Assembly: GCA_030447005.1 (NCBI GenBank)
Contig: JAUJME010000022.1
Coordinates: 1 to 15,237, forward strand
Origin: Solirubrobacteraceae bacterium
GTDB lineage: Bacteria; Actinomycetota; Thermoleophilia; Solirubrobacterales; Solirubrobacteraceae
Length of the DNA stretch: 15,237 bases
Direction of reading: 5' to 3'
Position numbers and translations under genes: made by a program. The notes under the pieces are model-generated. The model saw only the letters and a program-made list of their open reading frames with translations. It had not been told where the DNA came from and made no database searches. Of this stretch, positions 1 to 6,119 are shown one piece after another (within the stretch, counting starts at the first letter, position 1; each line of letters starts with the position of its first letter).

Positions 1-1103
1 TCGCCACGCGCGACCGGCTCACCGCGCTGGTCGCGGAGTGGGGCGAGCGGCTCGTCTCCGCGTGGCCGGACTGGATCGACGCGCCGTCGCGGGTCGGCGA
101 CGCCCTCGCCGCGGGGGTGCTCGGCGCGCGGGCGGGCGAGGTGGTCGTCTCGGACTCGACCACCGTGAACCTCTACAAGCTGGCGAGCGCGATCGTCGCG
201 GACCGGCCGGGCGCGATCGTCACCGACACGGGCAACTTCCCCACCGACCGCTACGTCCTCGAGGGATTGGGCCGCGAGCTGCGCCAGTTCGAGCCCGACC
301 CGCTCCACGGCCCGCAGCCCGGGGACGTCGAGCGGGCGTGCGCGAGCGGCGACGTCGCGCTGGTCTCGCTCTCCCACGTCGCCTACCGGTCGGGCGCGCT
401 GGCCGACATCGAGGCGATCGAGGCGGCCGCGGGCGACGTCCCGGTGCTGTGGGACCTCTCGCACTCCGCCGGCGCCGTGCCGGTCGACCTGCGCGAGCGC
501 GGCGCCGCGTACGCGGTCGGCTGCACCTACAAGTACCTCAACGCGGGGCCGGGCGCCCCCGCCTTCCTCTACGTCCGCGAGGACCGCCAGGCCGGCCTGC
601 GCTCGCCGATCCAGGGGTGGTTCGGCCAGCGCGACCAGTTCGCGATGGAGCGCCCGTACGACCCCGAGCCGGGCATCCGGCGCTTCCTCGCCGGGACGCC
701 GCCGATCCTCGACCTCGCCGCCGTCGAGGAGGGCGTGCGGGTGGTCGCCGAGGCGGGGATCGGTCCGATCCGCGCGAAGTCGATCGCCCTCACCGAGCTG
801 ATCGTCGCCTACGCCGACGAGCACCTCGCGCCGCTCGGCTTCAGCGTCGGCTCGCCGCGCGACCCGGCCGCCCGCGGCTCGCACGTCTCCCTGCGCCACC
901 CGCAGGCCTGGCCGGTCTGCCGCGCGATGATCGACCGGGCCGGCGTCGTGCCGGACTTCCGCGGCCCGGACTCCGTCCGCCTCGGCGTCGCCCCGCTCTA
1001 CACCTCCTACGCCGGCGTGCTCGAGGCCCTCGAGCGCGTGCGGGGGCTCGTCGAGCGCGGCGAGCACGAGGGCGTCGACGCCACGCCCTCCCGCGTCACG
1101 TGA
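1..1103 (+). CDS. kynU: Kynureninase, 5' end missing
   Basis: PLP-dependent hydrolase that cleaves L-kynurenine to anthranilate and alanine in tryptophan breakdown (cytosolic). The frame is open from the window edge, so the N-terminus lies outside. 366 codons are visible against a usual total of about 400-420, so roughly 35-50 residues are missing. Diagnostic stretches are VVVSDSTTVNLYKL near 144-185, DLSHSAGAVPVDL near 454-492, and CTYKYLNAGPGAPAF, whose lysine codon at 531-533 should carry the PLP Schiff base. The run EDRQAGLRSPIQGWFGQ near 580-630 is also typical of the family. An internal GTG at 117 begins the longest fully enclosed ORF, but homology continues upstream of it, so it is not the start. 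The stop overlaps the start of the next gene (GTGA at 1100-1103), which implies translational coupling. No other kynurenine-pathway gene is in view. Confidence 0.93.
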   Translation, partial: ATRDRLTALVAEWGERLVSAWPDWIDAPSRVGDALAAGVLGARAGEVVVSDSTTVNLYKLASAIVADRPGAIVTDTGNFPTDRYVLEGLGRELRQFEPDPLHGPQPGDVERACASGDVALVSLSHVAYRSGALADIEAIEAAAGDVPVLWDLSHSAGAVPVDLRERGAAYAVGCTYKYLNAGPGAPAFLYVREDRQAGLRSPIQGWFGQRDQFAMERPYDPEPGIRRFLAGTPPILDLAAVEEGVRVVAEAGIGPIRAKSIALTELIVAYADEHLAPLGFSVGSPRDPAARGSHVSLRHPQAWPVCRAMIDRAGVVPDFRGPDSVRLGVAPLYTSYAGVLEALERVRGLVERGEHEGVDATPSRVT

Positions 1104-1840
1104 AGCGGGTCCTCGGCGGGCTGGTGCTCGCGGTGGTGGGCTTCGTGGCGCTCCTGGTGGTCGAGGCGGTGCTCGCGCGCCGCGGGGAGGTCCCGCCGTT
1201 CACCGAGGCGCCGCGCACCCCGCGCGCCTTCGGGGAGCGGGGGCCGGAGTTGACCTACGTGGTGATGGGCGACTCGACGGGCGCCGGGCAGGGCGCGCCC
1301 TACGACGCGGGGATCGCGGTGGCCACCGCCCGCCACCTCGCCCGCGGCGGCCGGCGGGTCTCGCTGATCAACCTCTCGGTCTCGGGCGCGCGGCTCGCCG
1401 ACGTGGTGAGCGAGCAGCTCCCCATCGCGGTGCGGGCGCGCCCCGACGTGGTGCTCGTCTCGGCCGGCGCCAACGACGTCACCGGCCTCACGTCGACGGG
1501 CGCGGTGCGCGAGGCGGTCGCCACGATCGCCGCCCGCCTGCGCGACGCGAACCCGGGCGTGCGGATCGTCCTCACCGGCTCACCCGAGGTCGCCTCGAGC
1601 CCGCGGCTCCTCCCGCCGCTGCGCTGGGTGACCCGCCTGCGCACCCGGCAGGTCAACGCCGCCTTCCGCGAGGCGGCCGCGGCCCGCGACCTCGAGGTCG
1701 CGCCAATCGCCGCGCGGACCGGGCCGCTCTTCGAGCGCGACCGCGGCCTCTTCTCGCCCGACCGCTACCACCCCGACGCCGACGGCTACGCGACCTGGGT
1801 GCCGCCGCTCGTCGAGGCGCTCGACCGGGCCGGCGCCTAG
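1100..1840 (+). CDS. Membrane-anchored SGNH/GDSL-family hydrolase
   Basis: 246-residue predicted esterase or lipase-like hydrolase. I chose the GTG at 1100 because it overlaps the kynU stop (GTGA) and is followed at once by a signal-anchor: Lys-Arg, then a hydrophobic run over about residues 5-25. The SGNH blocks are visible: GDST (57-60) with nucleophile Ser59, SGA with Gly96 (95-97), GAND (123-126) with Asn125, and DRYH (221-224) supplying Asp221 and His224. The catalytic domain is therefore probably outside the membrane. The substrate cannot be told; acyl esters, acetylated glycans or lysophospholipids are all possible in this superfamily. The reading frame stays open upstream to position 38, but that part is the out-of-frame shadow of kynU. 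The stop TAG shares the sequence CTAG with the stop of the opposing lipoprotein gene. Confidence 0.85.
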   Translation: MKRVLGGLVLAVVGFVALLVVEAVLARRGEVPPFTEAPRTPRAFGERGPELTYVVMGDSTGAGQGAPYDAGIAVATARHLARGGRRVSLINLSVSGARLADVVSEQLPIAVRARPDVVLVSAGANDVTGLTSTGAVREAVATIAARLRDANPGVRIVLTGSPEVASSPRLLPPLRWVTRLRTRQVNAAFREAAAARDLEVAPIAARTGPLFERDRGLFSPDRYHPDADGYATWVPPLVEALDRAGA

Positions 1841-2352
1841 TCCCAACGCCAACTTCGCAGCAGGGCGTCGAGCCGCGGCACCGCCCGGGCGAACGCGGGC
1901 TCGGCGGCGGTGAGGGTGACGACGTAGTAGCCGCCGTCGTGGAGGGCGGCGACCTGGCGGACGCGCGCGCCGCCCGAGGCGAAGTCGTAGCGCCGCGCGG
2001 GCTCGCCGTCGATGGTGGTGGCCGCGGCGCCCGTGAACTCCAGCGACCCGCCCTTGAGCTCCTCCACCTCCGCTTGGCCGTCGCGCACCAGCGCGGCGAG
2101 GTCCTTGCCGTCCGGCGCGTCGCGGCGCGCGACGTTGACGCTGGTCAGCACGCCCCGCTCGACCGGCCCGCCGTAGGCGACGTCGAACGCGGCGCCCGTG
2201 CGCCCCTCCACCTCGCGCGTGACGTCCTTCCAGCCGGCCGGAGCGGTGACCGTGTAGCCGACCGTCCCCTGGGCGCCCGTGCGCTCGCCGGTCGCGTTGC
2301 AGCCGCCCAGCGCGAGCGCCAGGCAGACCGCGACCGCCCCGGCCTTCGACCT
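1837..2352 (-). CDS. Putative lipoprotein, start codon not identifiable
   Basis: Reading from about 2352 the frame gives a short basic segment (RSK), a hydrophobic run and a lipobox LGGC whose cysteine is encoded at 2299-2301. It continues as a mature domain containing VGYTVTAPAGWKDVT and ending LLRSWRWD. This is the build of a secreted lipoprotein of about 155 mature residues; the fold may resemble small LpqN/PsbP-like lipoproteins, which is weak inference. No ATG, GTG or TTG occurs in frame between the lipobox and the upstream DtxR-family gene. The first conventional start is GTG at 2209-2211, which would delete the whole signal and lipobox. Either a rare start codon is used by coupling to the upstream stop (TAG at 2351-2353), or a base is wrong or mutated. 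The 5' coordinate is my estimate. It lies just downstream of the metalloregulator on the same strand and may be its operon partner. Confidence 0.6.
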   Translation of the reverse strand, partial: RSKAGAVAVCLALALGGCNATGERTGAQGTVGYTVTAPAGWKDVTREVEGRTGAAFDVAYGGPVERGVLTSVNVARRDAPDGKDLAALVRDGQAEVEELKGGSLEFTGAAATTIDGEPARRYDFASGGARVRQVAALHDGGYYVVTLTAAEPAFARAVPRLDALLRSWRWD

Positions 2353-3064
2353 AGCGCCCGTAGCGGTCCTTCGCCAGGACGAGCTGCTCGGGTAGCGCCG
2401 TGCGGGGCGGCGGAGAGGGCTCGGCGAGCACGGAGACCGTCTCGGCGACCGAGCGGGTGACCGTCACCTCGCCGCCTCCGAGCCGCACGGTGACCTGGTC
2501 CTCGCCCGACTCGGCGAGCTCCCCGCGCAGGCCGGGCTCCATCCCGGCGTCCTTGAGGTAGTGCAGGAGGTCCTCGGCCTCGTTCTCGAAGCGCAGGACC
2601 TGGACCTGGGCGCCGACCTCGACGTCGGCGAGCGGCACGCCCTCGATGCGGTCGGCGGAGGAGATCGGGTGGCCGTGCGGGCAGGTCTTCGCGTTGCCGA
2701 TCGCGGCCAGCATCCGCTCCTCGAGCACCGGTGACATCGCGTGCTCGAGGCGCTCGGCCTCCTCGTGGACCTCGTCCCACGGGATCTGGAGGACGTCGGT
2801 GAGGAAGCGCTCGATCAGCCGGTGGCGGCGCACGACGCCCTCGGCGTGCTCGCGCCCGTCGTCGGTGAAGCGCAGCGTCTTGTCGGCCGCGCGGGTCACG
2901 TAGCCGTCGCGCTCGAGCCGCCCGATCATCTCGTGGACCGTCGGCGCGGAGAGCTGCATCGCGCGCGCCACGTTGGCCCCGGTCATCGGCAGCCCGGCCT
3001 CCTGGAGCCAGAAGATCGTCTGGAGGTACTCCTCCTCGGCCACCGTGGCGTGATCGTGCGACAT
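2351..3064 (-). CDS. DtxR/MntR-family metal-dependent transcriptional regulator
   Basis: 237-residue metalloregulator. It has an N-terminal winged helix (about 8-70, recognition helix near APTVHEMIGRLERDGYV), a dimerisation and metal-binding domain (about 71-145, including CPHGHPI at 128-134) and a C-terminal SH3-like/FeoA domain (about 146-215). Aligned by eye to DtxR, ancillary-site residues His81, Glu85 and His100 are kept, as are Glu107 and His108 of the primary site. The DtxR primary-site Met10 and Cys102 positions are Glu12 and Glu104. Acidic residues at these positions are characteristic of MntR, so manganese sensing is more likely than iron. The ATG at 3062-3064 is preceded by TAGGAT and exactly 6 nt, a leaderless-type promoter. 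The stop overlaps the start region of the lipoprotein frame. No metal transporter is adjacent, so target genes are unknown. Confidence 0.9.
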   Translation of the reverse strand: MSHDHATVAEEEYLQTIFWLQEAGLPMTGANVARAMQLSAPTVHEMIGRLERDGYVTRAADKTLRFTDDGREHAEGVVRRHRLIERFLTDVLQIPWDEVHEEAERLEHAMSPVLEERMLAAIGNAKTCPHGHPISSADRIEGVPLADVEVGAQVQVLRFENEAEDLLHYLKDAGMEPGLRGELAESGEDQVTVRLGGGEVTVTRSVAETVSVLAEPSPPPRTALPEQLVLAKDRYGR

Positions 3065-3097
3065 GGCCGCATCCTACCGGCGTAGGCTGCCCGCGGC
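3065..3097. promoter_or_regulatory. Divergent promoter region with back-to-back -10 elements
   Basis: Only 33 bases separate the metalloregulator and the dehydrogenase. They contain an imperfect inverted repeat at 3069-3090 with core CCTAC-CGGC-GTAGG (3073-3086). Read as promoters, the minus strand has TAGGAT (3071-3076) 6 nt before the regulator ATG, and the plus strand has TAGGCT (3083-3088) 9 nt before the dehydrogenase ATG. The palindrome therefore equals two opposed -10 hexamers, and the transcripts would be leaderless or nearly so. A dimeric regulator such as the DtxR-family protein itself could also use this symmetry. Binding is inference. Confidence 0.45.
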
Positions 3098-3895
3098 ATG
3101 CGCATCGACGCCACGACGCGCGCCCTCGTGACGGGCGCCTCGCGCGGTATCGGGCGGGCCGTGGCGGGCTCCCTGGCGGCCCGCGGGGCGACCGTCGGGC
3201 TGGCCGCGCGGTCGGCCGGCGAGCTCGAGCAGGTGGCCGCCGCGCTGCCCGGCGAGCACCACGTCCTCCCGTGCGACGTGGGGGATCGCGGGCAGGTCGA
3301 GGCGGCGGTGGAGCGGTTCGTGGCGGACGCCGGCGGGCTCGACCTGGTGGTCGCCAACGCCGGCGTCGCCCACTACGGCCCACTGCACGCGCTCGACGTC
3401 GAGGCCGCCGAGCGGATGACGCAGATCAACTGGCTCGGGACGCTCTACACGGTCAAGGCGGCGCTGCCGCACCTGCTCGGCCGCGCCCACGGGCACATCG
3501 TGATCGTCTCCTCCGGCGCGGGGCTGCGCTCGTTCCCCTGGGCGGCGGTCTACGGGGCGACGAAGGCCGCGCAGCGCGGCTTCGGCGAGGCGCTGCGCCA
3601 CGAGCTCAGCGGGTCGGGCGTCGGGCTGACCGTCGTCTATCCCGGCGAGATCGCCTCCCACCTCCACGACCACGAGAAGGCGTCGATGCCCGACTGGTAC
3701 CGCGGCGGGCCCGACGCCGTCCCGGCCGAGCAGCTCGCCGAGGCGATGTTGGCCGCCGTCGAGGCCGACGCGCGCTCTCTCTACCACCCGAAGCTCGTCC
3801 GCGTCCTGGGGATCGCCCACGGGATCTCGCCGAAGCTCGCCGACCGCGTGCTGCGCGTGCTGCGCGGCGGGACGGCGGCGCCGCGGGTCGACTGA
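3098..3895 (+). CDS. Short-chain dehydrogenase/reductase (SDR), classical type
   Basis: 265-residue NAD(P)-dependent oxidoreductase of the classical SDR family, cytosolic. The cofactor motif TGASRGIG lies at 12-19, with Arg38 after the second strand favouring NADPH. NAG is at 87-89 and the structural Asn at 111. The catalytic set is Ser138/Ser139 in IVIVSSG with YGATK giving Tyr152 and Lys156. A post-catalytic YPGEI segment follows. Length is normal for the family. The ATG at 3098 sits 9 nt after a TAGGCT hexamer, with no Shine-Dalgarno site, suggesting a near-leaderless message. The C-terminal tail (RVLRVLRGGTAAPRVD) is basic. The substrate cannot be predicted. Divergent placement from the metalloregulator might mean shared control but does not show it. 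Confidence 0.88.
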   Translation: MRIDATTRALVTGASRGIGRAVAGSLAARGATVGLAARSAGELEQVAAALPGEHHVLPCDVGDRGQVEAAVERFVADAGGLDLVVANAGVAHYGPLHALDVEAAERMTQINWLGTLYTVKAALPHLLGRAHGHIVIVSSGAGLRSFPWAAVYGATKAAQRGFGEALRHELSGSGVGLTVVYPGEIASHLHDHEKASMPDWYRGGPDAVPAEQLAEAMLAAVEADARSLYHPKLVRVLGIAHGISPKLADRVLRVLRGGTAAPRVD

Positions 3896-3906
3896 CCCGG
3901 CGCCGC
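3875..3906. terminator. Hairpin at a convergent gene junction
   Basis: The arms GCGGCGC (3875-3881) plus CGGGTC (3884-3889) pair with GACCCG (3894-3899) plus GCGCCGC (3900-3906). That is 13 base pairs with a 2-nt bulge and the loop GACT. The structure spans the stop codon of the dehydrogenase and the 13-bp gap before the LysR gene stop, and could act in both directions. There is no T-run on either side, so it is not a textbook intrinsic terminator. Confidence 0.4.
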
Positions 3907-3908
3907 GC

Positions 3909-4820
3909 TCAGCCCTCGCGGCGGCGGCCGAGCGTCTGCAGGCGCTTCTCGGCGATCGCCATGAAGGCGCGGGTGGCGGGTGAGATGTGCGCGTCGCGGC
4001 GGGTGATGAAGGCGAAGGTGTCGTAGAGCGGGGGATCGAACGGCGCGGAGTGCAGGCGGCGGCTGAAGCCGCGGCCGAGTGCCACGGTCTGCGCCCCGAT
4101 CGTGTCGGCGAGCCCGCGCGCCGCGAGGTCGAGCGCCGCCTCGACGTACTCGACCTCGATGTGCGGCTCGAGCTTGACGCCCGCGCGCTGCGCGCGCTCG
4201 AGCAACTGGCGGCGGGTGGGGTCGTCCCAGCCGAAGCGGGCGTCGTAGAGGACGAGCGTGGCCTGCGCGAGGCGCTCGATGGTCATGGGCTCGGCGACCT
4301 TGCGCTCGTCCGCGCTGAGGAAGTGGATCTCGTCGCGGATCGCCGGGCGCACGTCGAGGTTGCGATCGTCGATCGGCAGCACGATCAGCCCGCCCTCGAG
4401 CCGGCCCTCCCGGACCTCCTCGGCGACCTCGGAGGAGTTGAGGCCGACGAGCCGCACCCGCACGCCGGGATGGCGCGTGCGGAAGTCCTGGACCATGTCG
4501 GAGAGCAGGTAGTACGGGGCGTTGCCGAAGGTCCCGAACGACGCGGTCCCGCCCGTGAGGGCGCGCACCTCGCGGACCGACTCCGCCGCCTCGCTGGCCG
4601 CCGCGAGGGTCCGCTCGGCCTGGGGGCGCAGGAGGCGGCCCGCCTCGGTGAGCTCGAGCCGCCGGCCCGCGCGGGTGAAGAGCTGCACGCCGAGCTCGGA
4701 CTCCAGCCGCCGGATCTGCTCCGAGAGCGACGGCTGGGCCATGTGCAGGTCGTGCGCGGCGGCCGAGAACGACCCCTTCTCGGCCGCTGCCACGAAGTAC
4801 ATGAGCTGTTGGAGCGTCAT
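3909..4820 (-). CDS. LysR-type transcriptional regulator
   Basis: 303-residue LysR-family regulator. The N-terminal winged helix-turn-helix (about 1-60) carries the family signature: MTLQQLMYFVAAAEKGSFSA, then AQPSLSEQIRRLESELGVQLF and LTEAGRLLRPQAE. A linker helix (about 61-88) leads into a two-lobed effector-binding domain (about 90-295) whose ligand cannot be read from sequence. The ATG at 4818-4820 gives the canonical N-terminus, so the start is secure. Divergent transcription from a small membrane protein and an EamA transporter, with two inverted repeats between them, is the classic LysR arrangement. It suggests autoregulation plus control of 4893-5000 and perhaps of the transporter. 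It converges on the dehydrogenase with a 13-bp gap. Confidence 0.93.
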   Translation of the reverse strand: MTLQQLMYFVAAAEKGSFSAAAHDLHMAQPSLSEQIRRLESELGVQLFTRAGRRLELTEAGRLLRPQAERTLAAASEAAESVREVRALTGGTASFGTFGNAPYYLLSDMVQDFRTRHPGVRVRLVGLNSSEVAEEVREGRLEGGLIVLPIDDRNLDVRPAIRDEIHFLSADERKVAEPMTIERLAQATLVLYDARFGWDDPTRRQLLERAQRAGVKLEPHIEVEYVEAALDLAARGLADTIGAQTVALGRGFSRRLHSAPFDPPLYDTFAFITRRDAHISPATRAFMAIAEKRLQTLGRRREG

Positions 4821-4822
4821 AC

Positions 4823-4859
4823 AGGCTCAGCCTTTACTTCTTCTAGGCAAGCAAGCCTA
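4823..4859. promoter_or_regulatory. Two inverted repeats, candidate LysR operator
   Basis: A perfect palindrome AGGCT-C-AGCCT (4823-4833) lies two bases upstream of the LysR start. A second inverted repeat TAGGC-AAGCAA-GCCTA (4844-4859) lies between it and the small ORF. Both use the same AGGC/GCCT half-sites with different spacing, as expected for a LysR tetramer covering a high-affinity and a promoter-proximal site. The region is clearly more A+T-rich than its surroundings. Assignment to the adjacent regulator is inference from position. Confidence 0.5.
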
Positions 4860-4880
4860 CAACAATGGCGCACAATGTCC

Positions 4881-4886
4881 CATACT
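4881..4886 (+). promoter_or_regulatory. Putative -10 element for the small membrane protein
   Basis: CATACT, matching TATAAT at four of six positions including the key A2 and T6, ends exactly 6 nt before the ATG at 4893. No ribosome-binding site is present. This fits a leaderless transcript. No clear -35 hexamer is seen. Confidence 0.35.
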
Positions 4887-4892
4887 GCTGCC

Positions 4893-5000
4893 ATGACCGC
4901 AATCCTCATGGTCCTCGGAACGGTCGGTTTCGGCCTCCTCTCGGCCCGGTACGGCGCGGAGTCGCGCCCCGGGTTCGACGAGCGGCACCCGATCTCCTAG
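4893..5000 (+). CDS. Small single-span membrane protein, 35 residues, function unknown
   Basis: An ATG ORF of 35 codons plus TAG. The N-terminal part (about residues 2-17, TAILMVLGTVGFGLLS) is hydrophobic enough to span the membrane once. The C-terminal half is polar: ARYGAESRPGFDERHPIS. Support for it being real: it lies divergent from a LysR regulator with palindromic sites between them, it has a -10-like hexamer at leaderless spacing, and it occupies a gap with no competing gene. The RYGAESR-type stretch after one span resembles small uncharacterised actinobacterial proteins I have seen with a (Y/F)GADSR motif; that is recollection, not a search. I assign no function. If orientation follows the positive-inside tendency, the Arg-containing C-terminus is cytoplasmic. 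It may be co-regulated with the EamA transporter 111 bases downstream. Confidence 0.6.
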   Translation: MTAILMVLGTVGFGLLSARYGAESRPGFDERHPIS

Positions 5001-5111
5001 TCGACCCACACTCAGAGTCGTACCCCTCCCCAACCGCGCGCGCCGCGGCCGGCCCTCCCCCATCCCCTCCCCTCGGCCGGTCGCGGCGCTCGCTCGTTAA
5101 CGCCCCCTCTC

Positions 5112-6119
5112 ATGACCCGCGAACGACACGGCGTCCTGCTCTGCCTCCTCGCCGCCGCCGGCTTCGGCGCGATGGCGATCCTCGCCAAGCTCGCCTACGG
5201 CGAGGGCCTGGGCGTAACAGGGCTGCTGCTCGCCCGCTTCACGCTCGCCGGCGTCCTGCTGTGGCTGCTGGTCGCCGTGCGGCGCGTCGCGCTCGGCGGG
5301 CTCGCACGGCCGCTGGCGCTCGGCCTCGTGCTCGGCGGCGCCGGCTACGCCTTCGAGGCCGGCCTCTACTTCGCCGCGCTCGAGCGGATCGACGCGAGCC
5401 TCGCCTCGCTGCTGCTCTACGCCTATCCGGCCTTCGTCACGGTCGGCGCGCTCGCGCTGGGGCGCAACCGCCCGGACGCGCGGCGCTGGCTCGCGCTCGG
5501 GCTGGCCTCCGCCGGCCTCGTGCTCGTGCTCGGCGCCGGCGGGGGCGAGGCCGACCCGACCGGCGTGGCGCTGGCGCTGGGCTCCGCCGCCGCGTACGCG
5601 ACCTACATCCTCGGCTCGGAGCGGCTCTCGCGCCGCCTGCCGCCGCTCGCCTTCGCCGCGTGCGTCTGCACGGGAGCCGCCGTGCCGTTCGCGGCGGCCG
5701 CCGCGCTCGGCGGCGAGGCCACCGGCGTCGGCGCCCTGTCCGCCGCGGGATGGCTGTGGGTGGTCGCGATCGCCGTCGTCTCCACCGTCGTGCCGATCGC
5801 CGCCTTCCTCGGGGGGCTCGCCCGGATCGGCTCGTCGCGCGCGTCGATCCTCTCGACGGTCGAGCCGCCGGTCACCGTCGTGCTCGCCGTGCTCATCTTC
5901 GGCGAGGCGCTCGGCTGGCCGCAGATCCTCGGCGGCGCGCTCGTCCTCTCAGCCGCCGTCCTCGTCGTCGAGCAGCTCGATCCCGATCTCGGCGGCGAGG
6001 GCGCCGGTGAGCCCGATGACGTCGACCCAGCGCATGCGCGCGCCGCGCAGCGAGCCGACCCCGCGCAGGTCGGCCAGGCGGCAGCCGTCGAAGTGCGCGC
6101 CCTCGAGCCGAGCGCCTGA
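5112..6119 (+). CDS. EamA/DMT-family transporter with extended C-terminus
   Basis: 335-residue inner-membrane protein of the drug/metabolite transporter superfamily. It has two EamA repeats (about 9-140 and 152-286) and roughly ten hydrophobic segments. Landmarks are GFGAMAILAKLAYG in span 1, LLYAYPAFVTVGAL, and the repeat-2 signature SILSTVEPPVTVVLAVLIFGE (246-264 region). Transport direction and substrate (amino acid, metabolite or drug) are not predictable. The ATG at 5112 has no Shine-Dalgarno site; the 111 bases before it are C-rich with no clear promoter. The membrane domain ends near residue 287 (LVVEQ). The remaining 48 residues are acidic and alanine-rich, unlike the family, and are encoded antisense to the pentapeptide-repeat gene. 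This suggests a lost original stop codon, with the frame now closing 171 bases into its neighbour. Confidence 0.88.
   Translation: MTRERHGVLLCLLAAAGFGAMAILAKLAYGEGLGVTGLLLARFTLAGVLLWLLVAVRRVALGGLARPLALGLVLGGAGYAFEAGLYFAALERIDASLASLLLYAYPAFVTVGALALGRNRPDARRWLALGLASAGLVLVLGAGGGEADPTGVALALGSAAAYATYILGSERLSRRLPPLAFAACVCTGAAVPFAAAAALGGEATGVGALSAAGWLWVVAIAVVSTVVPIAAFLGGLARIGSSRASILSTVEPPVTVVLAVLIFGEALGWPQILGGALVLSAAVLVVEQLDPDLGGEGAGEPDDVDPAHARAAQRADPAQVGQAAAVEVRALEPSA

Noticed and set aside
38..1099. Upstream continuation of the SGNH hydrolase frame (about 350 Arg-rich residues)
   Set aside because: Low-complexity Arg/Ala sequence out of frame with the clear kynureninase; the signal-anchor begins at GTG 1100.
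2145..3383. 412-residue minus-strand ORF across the metalloregulator and dehydrogenase
   Set aside because: Arg/Pro-rich composition and overlap with two well-supported genes mark it as a high-GC frame shadow.
4857..5063. 68-residue minus-strand ORF opposite the small membrane protein
   Set aside because: No hydrophobic, domain or promoter features; the plus-strand ORF has all the positional support.
4865..6010. 381-residue plus-strand ORF starting inside the LysR divergent region
   Set aside because: Arg-rich and out of frame with the EamA transporter and the small membrane protein, which are better supported.
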